Both the position numbers and the translations under genes were made by a program. DNA of 45,030 bases from CAZAXU01 sp964489245 (GTDB lineage Bacteria > Bacteroidota > Bacteroidia > Flavobacteriales > Flavobacteriaceae), in assembly GCA_964489245.1 (NCBI GenBank), contig CAZAXU010000017.1, positions 1 to 45,030 on the forward strand. Direction: 5' to 3'. This document shows positions 1 to 8,348 of the stretch, one piece after another (within the stretch, counting starts at the first letter, position 1; every line of letters starts with the position of its first letter). Under the pieces are notes generated by a model. It saw only the letters and a list, made by a program, of their open reading frames with translations. It was not told the DNA's origin and searched no databases.

Positions 1-28
1 GAACTTTCAACTTTACGAACTTTCAACT
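1..28. repeat. Two direct copies of a 12-bp unit at the window edge
   Basis: GAACTTTCAACT occurs at 1-12 and again at 17-28, with four bases between. It lies just downstream of the stop codon of the first gene. The array may continue to the left, outside the window. Its function is unknown. From memory, similar short tandem spacers occur between genes in flavobacterial genomes. Confidence 0.5.
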
Positions 29-32
29 CCAG

Positions 33-539
33 TTAGTACCATTGATTGTCGTCATAGTCCTGAAATTCATCAAAGGGCGTGTCTTCGTCGCCAAAGGGGT
101 CATCGAATTCGTCGGTGCCGAATTCCACATCCGGAGCGCTTTCAGGTCTGATGCCCTCGGCATAAACCACATTGGGATATGTCGTGGCATTTTCTTCCTC
201 GGCAATTTCCATCAGTTCAATCAAAAAACGCCAAAGACTCAGAAAATCATAGATATAGATAAGTTTTGGGTTGTTTTCATCCAATACTTCTTTTATCTGT
301 GTGTCAGACATCATGTTGTTGGCGGGATTGCTGTCGTCCAGATTGAATAGTGGAATTTCCATTCCTTGGTTGAGTTCTTCGTCCGTGAGATAGAAAGCTG
401 CCAGTTCAGTACCTTCAAAATCAAAGCTTTGCATGATCACATTATGCAAATCCTCAAGCACGGCATTTCCTTGAATTTCAATATCTCTAAAAACATTGCC
501 GTTGTTGGTTTCCAAATAGACTCGAATTTTGTAAATCAT
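33..539 (-). CDS. Plasmid pRiA4b ORF-3-like (IS1096 passenger TnpR-like) family protein
   Basis: Predicted protein of 168 residues. The N-terminal half (MIYKIRVYLE... then a DLHNVIMQSFDF segment) resembles the pRiA4b ORF-3 fold, whose biochemical role is unknown. The C-terminal 30 or so residues are extremely acidic (repeated D/E with F and P) and probably disordered. I chose the ATG at 539; the ATG at 554 would overlap the upstream CCA-enzyme gene, while 539 leaves a 4-nt spacing. The gene is the last of a minus-strand run with the tRNA nucleotidyltransferase and TsaC, so co-transcription with tRNA-maturation genes is likely. Despite the family name there is no transposon here. Family assignment is fairly sure; function is unknown. 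Confidence 0.75.
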   Translation of the reverse strand: MIYKIRVYLETNNGNVFRDIEIQGNAVLEDLHNVIMQSFDFEGTELAAFYLTDEELNQGMEIPLFNLDDSNPANNMMSDTQIKEVLDENNPKLIYIYDFLSLWRFLIELMEIAEEENATTYPNVVYAEGIRPESAPDVEFGTDEFDDPFGDEDTPFDEFQDYDDNQWY

Positions 540-543
540 AATC

Positions 544-1968
544 TTATTTTTCAAGGTTCAGTTTTTTGCCGATTTCAATCATAAAAGCTTTTGCTTCTCG
601 ATGATTATTTTTGATTTTTCCTTCAAGAATAGCTTCTTTGATTTCTTCTTTGATGATGCCAACCGTTCTGGATGGCTTCAAGTTGAAATGATTCATGATT
701 TCTTCTCCTGAAATGGGCGGTTGAAAGTTACGAATATTATCTCTTTTTTCAACTTCAATCAGTTTTTTTCTGACCAGTTGGAGATTGTCATGATATTTTT
801 TGTAGCGTTGTTTGTTTTTTGTGGTGATGTCTGCTTCACACAGCAACATGAGGTCATCTATTTGGTCTCCGGCTTCAAAAAGTAGTCTTCTGATGGCAGA
901 ATCGGTCACATTATCTTCGGTGAGCGCAATGGGTCTGGAACTCAATAAGACCATTTTTTTGACATATTCCATTTGGTTGTTCAGAGGAAGTTTTAGTTTT
1001 TTGAATATTTTCGGCACCATCTTGCTTCCCAAGAATTCATGACCGTGAAAAGACCAACCGTTTTTTTTGTGATATCTTTTTGTAGCAGGTTTGCCTATAT
1101 CATGGAGCAGGGCAGCCCAACGCAGCCATAGATTGTCAGAATGTCGGGCAATATTGTCAACAACTTCCAGCGTGTGATAGAAATTGTCTTTATGTGTTTT
1201 TCCTTCGTTTTCATCCACACCTTGCAGTTTGCTTAATTCCGGAAAAAACTCATCGATCAATTCGCTTTCGAGAAGCAATTTTAGACCTGAAGAAGGTTTT
1301 GGATGAGACATGATTTTGTTAAATTCATCCATAATACGCTCGGTCGAAAGAATTTTGATTCTTTTTTTATTTCGTTTAATCGCTTTAAAAGTTTCAGGAT
1401 GAATGACAAAGCCCAATTGCGATGAAAACCTGATGGCGCGCATCATTCTCAGCGGATCGTCAGAAAAAGTGATGTCCGGGTCTAAAGGTGTTCTGATGAT
1501 TTTGTTTTTGAGATCATCCAATCCGTTGAACGGGTCGATGAGAGTTCCAAAATCTTCTTGATTAAGACTGATTGCCAAAGCATTGATGGTGAAATCTCTA
1601 CGTTTTTGGTCATCTTCCATGCTTCCCGCCTCAACAATCGGCTTACGACTGTTTTTGTTGTAGGATTCTTTTCTTGTTCCGACAAATTCCAAAATCAGAT
1701 TGTCTAATTTGATCATTGCCGTACCAAAATTTTTAAAAATGGTGACTTTTGGTTTATGCGGAATGGTTTTGGCAACTTTCTCCGCCAATTGAATTCCGTT
1801 GCCCACACAGACAATATCAATATCTTTTGCTTTTTGTTTTTTGAGCAAAAAATCTCTGACATAGCCACCGATGACATAACATTTTTTGTCAATTTCTTGT
1901 CCGGCTTTTTGTATGTCTTTGAAAATAGAAAGATCTATTGCTTCAGTAAAAACTAACTCTTTGGTCAT
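544..1968 (-). CDS. cca: CCA tRNA nucleotidyltransferase with HD domain
   Basis: Adds or repairs the 3'-terminal CCA of tRNAs using CTP and ATP in the cytosol. The 474-residue product has the class II nucleotidyltransferase head: the GGYVRD motif at residues 34-39, the DxD metal-binding pair at about 49-51, and the RRDFTINAL motif. An HD phosphohydrolase-type domain follows, with LLHDIGKP near residue 288, so it resembles the bacterial CCA enzymes that carry an HD domain. Its ATG shares one base with the stop codon of the upstream TsaC gene (TAATG), which points to translational coupling. It could in principle be a poly(A) polymerase of the same superfamily, but Bacteroidota normally have only the CCA enzyme. 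Confidence 0.93.
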   Translation of the reverse strand: MTKELVFTEAIDLSIFKDIQKAGQEIDKKCYVIGGYVRDFLLKKQKAKDIDIVCVGNGIQLAEKVAKTIPHKPKVTIFKNFGTAMIKLDNLILEFVGTRKESYNKNSRKPIVEAGSMEDDQKRRDFTINALAISLNQEDFGTLIDPFNGLDDLKNKIIRTPLDPDITFSDDPLRMMRAIRFSSQLGFVIHPETFKAIKRNKKRIKILSTERIMDEFNKIMSHPKPSSGLKLLLESELIDEFFPELSKLQGVDENEGKTHKDNFYHTLEVVDNIARHSDNLWLRWAALLHDIGKPATKRYHKKNGWSFHGHEFLGSKMVPKIFKKLKLPLNNQMEYVKKMVLLSSRPIALTEDNVTDSAIRRLLFEAGDQIDDLMLLCEADITTKNKQRYKKYHDNLQLVRKKLIEVEKRDNIRNFQPPISGEEIMNHFNLKPSRTVGIIKEEIKEAILEGKIKNNHREAKAFMIEIGKKLNLEK

Positions 1969-2513
1969 TAATCTCTTATGATGTTTATGCTTCCGTTGGC
2001 ATTAAGTTTAATGATTCTGGAAGGTTTTTGTGTTGATGAATTTCGGTGCAAATTTACGATATAGTCCACGTTTTGCAAAATGTATTCATCAATTTCATCA
2101 AAATTGGCGGGACCGGGTTTTCCGGAGATATTGGCAGAAGTGGAAATCAAAGGAACTTGAATGGCTTTGATCAACTCTTTGGCAAAGCCTTTTTTGATGA
2201 TTCTGATGCCGACACTTCCGTCTTTGGCAAGCAGCTCTTTAGGCAAATTTTTGGGGTTTGGATAGATAACGGTTGTGGGTTTCGTGCTTTTTTCAAGAAT
2301 CTGCCATATTTCAAGCGGAATTTCATCGACATATTGTTGGAGCATTTCATATCCGTCAACCAGAATCAGCATACTTTTTTCCGGATGACGTTTTTTGATA
2401 TTGAATATTTTTTGAATCACATCAGGATTTGTGGCATCTCCGCCAATTCCCCATACGGTATCAGTTGGATAGAGAATAAGTCCTCCGGTTTTGATGATTT
2501 CAAGAATATTCAT
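1968..2513 (-). CDS. L-threonylcarbamoyladenylate synthase (Sua5/YciO/YrdC family)
   Basis: Makes threonylcarbamoyl-AMP from threonine, bicarbonate and ATP, the precursor of t6A37 in ANN-decoding tRNAs. The 181-residue protein is a single YrdC domain. It has the LYPTDTVWGIG start of the domain, the KKRHPEKSM lysine/arginine substrate-binding segment and the STSANISG motif. It lacks the C-terminal Sua5 domain, so it is of the short TsaC/YciO type. It starts 13 nt after the stop of the glycosyltransferase gene and overlaps the CCA-enzyme gene by one base. That neighbour fits a tRNA-modification role. A YciO-type paralogue of unclear activity cannot be excluded from sequence alone. Confidence 0.9.
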   Translation of the reverse strand: MNILEIIKTGGLILYPTDTVWGIGGDATNPDVIQKIFNIKKRHPEKSMLILVDGYEMLQQYVDEIPLEIWQILEKSTKPTTVIYPNPKNLPKELLAKDGSVGIRIIKKGFAKELIKAIQVPLISTSANISGKPGPANFDEIDEYILQNVDYIVNLHRNSSTQKPSRIIKLNANGSINIIRD

Positions 2514-2526
2514 ACAGAATATGTTT

Positions 2527-4368
2527 TTAGGCTTTTTGTTGTTTTTGGAGTTCTCTTAATTTATCATATCGTTTGATGATTGAAATGGCAGAGAAATAAG
2601 AAATCATATAGCCGTCTTTTCCATCCAAGAATCCAAGCTTAAGAATATAATGTTTGGCAAACCTGAATGCAGCGGCAAAATATTTCATAAGCGGATAATA
2701 TTTTTTTCCCTTGCTGATCATTTCTCTTCCTTTAAGTTCGGAATATAGTTCAAGCTTTGTGATGAAATGATTGTAGTTGTCATAAGTATAGTGAATAAGT
2801 TTTTCAGAAAAATTGCCTGTTTTTCCTTGAGCAGAGATCTCTTCATGCACAAAACGCCCGTTATATTTAGCATACTTCCGATTGAACAGTCTGGTGACTC
2901 TATCGTTTTGCCATCCGCTATACTTGATTTTATTTCCGGAAATATAGTTTTGTCTGGGAATCCGATAGGCAATATATTCTTTTGTGTTCTCCAGCGTACT
3001 GGTAATTTCCAATCTCAAATCCTCAGGAACGCGTTCGTCTGCATCCAGAATAAAAATCCAGTCGTGTGTTGCTTGTTCAATGGCATAATTTTTTTGATTG
3101 GAGAAGTTGTCAAATTTTCTTTGTATGACACGCACTTTGAATTCTTCTGCAATTTTCACGGTTCTATCGGTGCTGTAAGAATCTATGATAATAATCTCAT
3201 CAGCCCAGGCCACAGATGCAATGGCTTCTTTGATATTTTTTTCTTCGTTGAGAGTCGGAATAATGGCCGTGACTTTTTTTCTTTTTTTGATAAAAGGTGT
3301 GGCATTGATTGGCAGTCCTAAGGTTTTTTGATAGACTTCCACATAGCCTTTGGTTGAATTTTCCCAAGAAAATTGTTTAGACCATTTGATAATTTCATCT
3401 TTTCTTTGATTCAGATGATAGTCATCTAACCCTTCTTTCAACACATTTTGCATGTGTTCTGCATCAAAATTTTCAAAATAATAGGCGTGTTTTCCGCCGA
3501 CCTCAGGCAAGCTGGTTAATGTTGACAGAAAAACCGGTTTTCCAAGCCGCATTGCCTCGATAGGAGGCAAGCCGAATCCTTCGGAAATGGAAGGAAAAAG
3601 AAAAGCTTCGGCATTTGTGGTGTACCAATATTTTTCTTCATCTGTGATTGGTCCGATTAGATGCACTCTGTTGCTTACACCATATTTCAGTGCTTCTTCT
3701 TCAATTTGTTTGACATAAGACTTTTCCGGATGAATGCCACCTATAATCAGCTCAAAATCATTGCCAACCAATAAACGCGGTAGCACGTGAAAATGTTTTT
3801 TGTATAGAACGGTTCCTACGGTGAAAAGAAATTTGTTTTTCGGTCTGTATTTAGGACTATCAAAATAAGGATATTCATTTACATCTACACCATTGTGAAT
3901 CACATATACATTTTTTCCTTTCAAATCCAGATTTTTACTGACATCTTGCCTCACAAACTCGGAAATCACAGTGATAGCATCGGCTAAATCAATTTTCTCC
4001 TGTACTTTTTTCAGCAGGTTTTTCTTTTTGTGTTCAGGCTTGTCGGTATAGAGAAAATTCAAATCATGGATTGTATAGATAAATTTCATTCCTTTTTTAG
4101 GCACATATTTGGTGTCTTGCCAAGTGGAATGCCAGATTTTGTATTTTTTGGGTTTAACCAAATGGAATTTATCCAAATGACTGCGGTTAATTCTGTTCAG
4201 GTATTTAGGAAATTTGACTTTAGGATAAGAGAAAAAATGAAAATTAAATTTGTCCGAATGATATTTTTCCAGGTTTACGGCGAGATTCTTACAGTAGTAA
4301 TATAATCCGGTGAACGGGTGTTTCATTCGTTCAACGTCAACAATTATATGTGGTTTTTTGCTACTCAA
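2527..4368 (-). CDS. Fused GT4-GT2 glycosyltransferase
   Basis: One uninterrupted 613-residue ORF holding two glycosyltransferases. Residues about 8-350 are a GT-B fold GT4 enzyme: an IHDLNFL segment, VIHNGVDVNEYP, and the donor-site block ending SEGFGLPPIEAM. Residues about 365-613 are a GT-A fold GT2 enzyme: TAIIPTLNEEKNIKEA, SYSTDRT, and the DADE metal-binding motif. The C-terminal region resembles the WaaE/KdtX type of LPS-core transferases. Donor and acceptor sugars cannot be read from sequence. It is followed 42 nt upstream by another GT4 gene, so the pair probably builds a surface glycan. In relatives these two domains are, to my recollection, usually separate genes. No signal peptide; likely cytosolic or membrane-associated. 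Confidence 0.88.
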   Translation of the reverse strand: MSSKKPHIIVDVERMKHPFTGLYYYCKNLAVNLEKYHSDKFNFHFFSYPKVKFPKYLNRINRSHLDKFHLVKPKKYKIWHSTWQDTKYVPKKGMKFIYTIHDLNFLYTDKPEHKKKNLLKKVQEKIDLADAITVISEFVRQDVSKNLDLKGKNVYVIHNGVDVNEYPYFDSPKYRPKNKFLFTVGTVLYKKHFHVLPRLLVGNDFELIIGGIHPEKSYVKQIEEEALKYGVSNRVHLIGPITDEEKYWYTTNAEAFLFPSISEGFGLPPIEAMRLGKPVFLSTLTSLPEVGGKHAYYFENFDAEHMQNVLKEGLDDYHLNQRKDEIIKWSKQFSWENSTKGYVEVYQKTLGLPINATPFIKKRKKVTAIIPTLNEEKNIKEAIASVAWADEIIIIDSYSTDRTVKIAEEFKVRVIQRKFDNFSNQKNYAIEQATHDWIFILDADERVPEDLRLEITSTLENTKEYIAYRIPRQNYISGNKIKYSGWQNDRVTRLFNRKYAKYNGRFVHEEISAQGKTGNFSEKLIHYTYDNYNHFITKLELYSELKGREMISKGKKYYPLMKYFAAAFRFAKHYILKLGFLDGKDGYMISYFSAISIIKRYDKLRELQKQQKA

Positions 4369-4410
4369 ATCGGTTTTTTATGACAGTCCGCCAAAAGTAC
4401 AAATTTTCTC

Positions 4411-5517
4411 TTATAAACTTTCATATAGTTTTATCCATTTTTCGGCAATAGTTTGATCGTTAAATTTTTGTGCAAATTCAAAGCTTTTTTGAATATTTTC
4501 GGCTTTGTCTGTAGCGGATAATTTGTCAATTTTTTCACGTAATTCCTTGGCATCCAAAGCATTGGAAACATAGCTTGAAAAATCCCCCCCTGCTTCCGGA
4601 AATACGCCGTTTCCATTGCTAATCACCGGAGTTTTGCTGAACAGCGCCTCAATAATCGGAATGCCAAAGCCTTCAAAAATACTTGGATAGATAAAAATGT
4701 CAGCCAATTGATAGACAATGGCGAGTTCGGTGACGTCTAAGCCCTCAAGAAAAAAGACTTGAGTTTCCATCTTGTTTTTCTTGATAAATTTTTTAATTTT
4801 TTCTGCGTATGCCGTTTGTTTTCCAATCAAAACCAGTTTATAGTCAGACCGGTGTATGGCTTTGACAATTGTCAATGCGTTTTTTCTGGGTTCAATGGTG
4901 CCAACGTTGAGCAAAAAATGCTCGGGCAAAGTATATTTGTTTCTTATTTCGTCTTTTAATTCGGAGCTATAATTCTTTTTGAAAGCTTGATGGCAACCTT
5001 GATAAATGACTTCTATTTTTTCAGGTTCGACATTCAAGAATTTGATAATATCTTTTTTGGTTTGTTCGCTGATGGCAACTATTTTGTCGGCGGTTTTGGC
5101 TGCTTTTAAATTTTTTTTAATGTATATCTTCCGATCAATAGGTTTGTATAGTTCGGGATAGCGTATAAATATCAAATCATGAATGCTCACAACGGATTTT
5201 ATGCCGATTTTATCCATGCCAATCGGCAGCTCTCCGCTGAGACCGTGAAATATATCGATTTGATCTTTTTTCAGGTTTTTTTGTATGCTTTTGCTGCGCC
5301 AAAATGAAGGCAGCAGTTTTTCAAAAAAACCTTTCGGCAGATGAACATGCATGTTTCCGGCAATTGCAAGTCTGTTGACCTTTGCTTTCTTAGGATTATA
5401 TAGATGATATTGATTGTCAGGATAATATCGAGACAGAATGCTGATTAAATCACGGCTGTAATTCCCCAGTCCGGTTGTGTTGTGGAAAGCTCTTTTGGCG
5501 TCAAATCCTATTTTCAT
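4411..5517 (-). CDS. Glycosyltransferase family 4
   Basis: A 368-residue GT-B enzyme that transfers a sugar from an activated donor in surface-glycan synthesis; substrate unknown. It shows the glycine-rich N-terminal acceptor region (TTGLGNYSRDL), a SIHDLIFIRYPELY segment, the VGTIEPRKN hinge motif typical of mannosyltransferase-like GT4 proteins, and the SIFEGFGIPIIEA donor-binding motif with its two glutamates. The ATG at 5517 gives the expected start MKIGFDAKRAF. It lies 74 nt after the ribonucleotide reductase stop codon and is followed by the GT4-GT2 fusion gene on the same strand, which suggests a two-gene glycosylation operon. Confidence 0.9.
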   Translation of the reverse strand: MKIGFDAKRAFHNTTGLGNYSRDLISILSRYYPDNQYHLYNPKKAKVNRLAIAGNMHVHLPKGFFEKLLPSFWRSKSIQKNLKKDQIDIFHGLSGELPIGMDKIGIKSVVSIHDLIFIRYPELYKPIDRKIYIKKNLKAAKTADKIVAISEQTKKDIIKFLNVEPEKIEVIYQGCHQAFKKNYSSELKDEIRNKYTLPEHFLLNVGTIEPRKNALTIVKAIHRSDYKLVLIGKQTAYAEKIKKFIKKNKMETQVFFLEGLDVTELAIVYQLADIFIYPSIFEGFGIPIIEALFSKTPVISNGNGVFPEAGGDFSSYVSNALDAKELREKIDKLSATDKAENIQKSFEFAQKFNDQTIAEKWIKLYESL

Positions 5518-5591
5518 CAGCGGAAATATGTTTTGGGCTGAAAAATACAGATTTTAGATGGATTTGACAAAATATTTTTTGAATTTTATGC

Positions 5592-8138
5592 TTATCCGCA
5601 TTTGCTGTATCCACAGCTTTTGCATACCAAGCAACCTTCTTCATAAACCAAACCCTCGGGATCTCCACACGACGGGCATTTTTTGTCTTGTGGTTTGGTG
5701 CCATCCGGAATATAGCGTTTCAAAGCACGTGCCACACCATTTTTCCACGTGTTGATAAAGTCGTCATACAGATTCAAACCCTCGATGAGCTTGACCACTT
5801 CATGCATAGGCATGCTGTGTCTGATTACACCGGAAATCAATTTGGCATAGTTCCAATATTCTTTATCAAAGGAACGAGACAGCCCTTCAATGGTGATTTT
5901 ATATCCTTGTTTGTCAATAAACTGGAAATCATATCGTTTTTTGCCGTTCTCGTCTCTGTTTTTGATCACCCAACCTTTGTTCACCCAATCCGGAAGATTG
6001 AAAACGTCTTCCATTTTTCCGGTGAAAATTTCATACGGATTTCCATCAATCAAGCCGACAACAGCAATCCATTCTTCGCTTTTATTCATAAACCTGATAA
6101 CATCGGCTTCCAATCTTTTTGGTCTTTTGGCGGGAAAAATTCTATTTTCATCTTTTTTCTCATCTTTTTTCTCATTTGAAATCAAAATGCCGCTGCGTGA
6201 TCCGTCTCTATAAACGGTGATGCCTTTTAGACCTTTTTTCCAAGATTCAATATAGATATCGCTGACTTTTTTCAGGCTGACATCAGAGGAGAGATTGATG
6301 GTTGAACTGATGGAATGAGTGGTATATTTTTGTACAAGCGCTTGCATTTCTATTCGCTTTTTCCAATCGATTTCAGGAGCGGTTGCTCCGGCATAAGGAC
6401 TTTCGTGAATATTTTCTTTTCCGCTTATTTTCATCCATTCTTTGAGTTTATGATGATAGACCGTGAATTCTTCAAAGGCATCGCCGGTATCGTCAACATA
6501 GTCAACTTTTGCTTTCGGGTCATTTTCATTCACTTTTCTTCTGCGTTTATAAGAAAGCATGAATACGGGCTCAATTCCTGATGATGTTTGCGCCAACATG
6601 CTCAATGATCCGGTGGGAGCCACTGTGCTGATGGATATATTTCTGCGTCCGTATTTCATCATTCTTTGATAGAGTTCAGGAAATTCGTTGGCAATCATCT
6701 GAACAAATTCAGATTGTTTTTCAATTTCGGGATTAAAAATTTCAAATTTTCCTCGCTCAACAGCCATATCAACGCTACTGTCAAATTCTGCTTTCATTTT
6801 CGTGCGCATAATTGCATCAACGGCTTTGAGGGCTTTAGTTGTGTCAAATTTAATGCCTAGTGCGGCAATGGCATCGGCTAAAGCTGTGAATCCTAATCCG
6901 GTTCTTCTTCCAATTTTTCCATTGTCTCGCAAAAGTTGCCAAGTTTCTCGTTCCACGGTTTTGATATAATCAGGTTCGGGGTCTTGGTCAATTTTGTGCA
7001 AAATCCTATCGACGGATTCCAATTCCAAATCGACCAAATCATCCATCAGTCTTTGTGTTTCATATACAACTTCATAGAATTTTTCATGATTGAATTTTGC
7101 TTTATCGGTGAAAGGATTTTCTACAAAGCTAAAAAGATTCACCGCAATCAGCCGACAGCTGTCACCGCCTTGCATGGCAATTTCAGAGCAGGGGTTGGTA
7201 GAAACATTTTCAAATCCCGGATAGAGTGACGAAGTGGAATAATAATGTTGTTTGTCCCAATAGATCAATCCGGGTTCTGCAGTATTGTGTGCAGATTTGA
7301 TGATGATATCCCAGAGTTTTTTTGCTTTTATTTTTTTTGTAATTTTCGGCTTATCACTGTCAATCGGCCAACGAAGCAAATAGTCCGTATCTTCTGTGAC
7401 GGCTTTCATAAACTCATCGGATAGTCTGACAGAAATATTGGCACCGGTCACTTTGCTTAAGTCTTGCTTGATTGTCACAAAATCTTCAATATCAGGGTGG
7501 GCGATATCCATGGTCAGCATCAATGCACCTCGTCTTCCGTTTTGTGCCACTTCTCTTGTGGTGAATGAAAATCTATGCATGAAAGAAACCGCTCCGGTTG
7601 TGGTTCCTGCAGCGTTGGAAACATTGGTGTCTTTTGGTCTGAGATTAGATAAATCCGTGCCTACACCGCATCTTCGTTTAAACAATTGTACCAATTGCTG
7701 ATCTGTGTACATAATGCCACCGTAGGAATCAAGAACAGCCGGAACAACCACACAATTGGAAAGCGATGCTATGACTTGATTATTTCCCAAACCAAACATG
7801 ATACTTCCTTGTGGAATCACATATTTAAATTGATCAAACAATTTGAAGATTTTTTCTTCACTCAAAAAACTTCTTTTTTTTCCATATTCGGAAAGATTTT
7901 GAAGCTTTTGGTCAGGCTTATATTTTTTTTCCATTCTGGAAAATTCTCTTGCCATTCTTTTATGCATGTCTTCAGGAGATTGTTCCAAAAACTCGCCTTT
8001 TGGAGTTTTTAAAGCATATTTGTTTATCCAAGTGGTTGCAGCCAGTTCGTCACCATTGAAATATTCTTTTGCAACATCAAATACTTCGGAAAAGGTATGT
8101 TTTTTTACTTTTGATTTGCTCTTAATCTCTTGAATCAT
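5592..8138 (-). CDS. nrdJ: Adenosylcobalamin-dependent (class II) ribonucleotide reductase
   Basis: Reduces ribonucleotides to deoxyribonucleotides with a thiyl radical generated from adenosylcobalamin, independent of oxygen. The 848-residue protein has the expected cysteines: Cys129 in LSNCVVVP and Cys328 in GGDSCRL as the likely redox pair, and the thiyl-radical motif NPCSEI (N315, C317, E319). The C-terminus is a four-cysteine ribbon (CPSC, then CLVC, SCG), typical of NrdJ. There is no N-terminal ATP-cone and no small subunit gene nearby, which separates it from class I. The 210-nt upstream region contains no cobalamin riboswitch that I can recognise. Whether the cell makes or imports B12 cannot be told from this window. 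Confidence 0.93.
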   Translation of the reverse strand: MIQEIKSKSKVKKHTFSEVFDVAKEYFNGDELAATTWINKYALKTPKGEFLEQSPEDMHKRMAREFSRMEKKYKPDQKLQNLSEYGKKRSFLSEEKIFKLFDQFKYVIPQGSIMFGLGNNQVIASLSNCVVVPAVLDSYGGIMYTDQQLVQLFKRRCGVGTDLSNLRPKDTNVSNAAGTTTGAVSFMHRFSFTTREVAQNGRRGALMLTMDIAHPDIEDFVTIKQDLSKVTGANISVRLSDEFMKAVTEDTDYLLRWPIDSDKPKITKKIKAKKLWDIIIKSAHNTAEPGLIYWDKQHYYSTSSLYPGFENVSTNPCSEIAMQGGDSCRLIAVNLFSFVENPFTDKAKFNHEKFYEVVYETQRLMDDLVDLELESVDRILHKIDQDPEPDYIKTVERETWQLLRDNGKIGRRTGLGFTALADAIAALGIKFDTTKALKAVDAIMRTKMKAEFDSSVDMAVERGKFEIFNPEIEKQSEFVQMIANEFPELYQRMMKYGRRNISISTVAPTGSLSMLAQTSSGIEPVFMLSYKRRRKVNENDPKAKVDYVDDTGDAFEEFTVYHHKLKEWMKISGKENIHESPYAGATAPEIDWKKRIEMQALVQKYTTHSISSTINLSSDVSLKKVSDIYIESWKKGLKGITVYRDGSRSGILISNEKKDEKKDENRIFPAKRPKRLEADVIRFMNKSEEWIAVVGLIDGNPYEIFTGKMEDVFNLPDWVNKGWVIKNRDENGKKRYDFQFIDKQGYKITIEGLSRSFDKEYWNYAKLISGVIRHSMPMHEVVKLIEGLNLYDDFINTWKNGVARALKRYIPDGTKPQDKKCPSCGDPEGLVYEEGCLVCKSCGYSKCG

Positions 8139-8348
8139 AGTTGGTTATTTTTATATTCATCCACAGGTCAGGGATAGTAAAGATATAATCAAATAACAAA
8201 AAAATGTTCTGAGAAAGCAATTAGTTTTCAACAAAGTGATGTTAAAAGATAAATGATTTTTTTGCTTATGCGTTTGTGCAAAAGTCAAAATTCAGTTGAT
8301 ATGATTGGCTTTTAAAGCATTTTATTTTGTGATGGAAAAATTAAAAAT

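Noticed and set aside
5688..6179. Long plus-strand frames opposite nrdJ, such as 5688-6179
   Set aside because: They are antisense shadows of the reductase with atypical composition and no family resemblance.
8139..8348. Cobalamin riboswitch before nrdJ
   Set aside because: No B12-box or GC-rich paired elements could be recognised in this AT-rich spacer.
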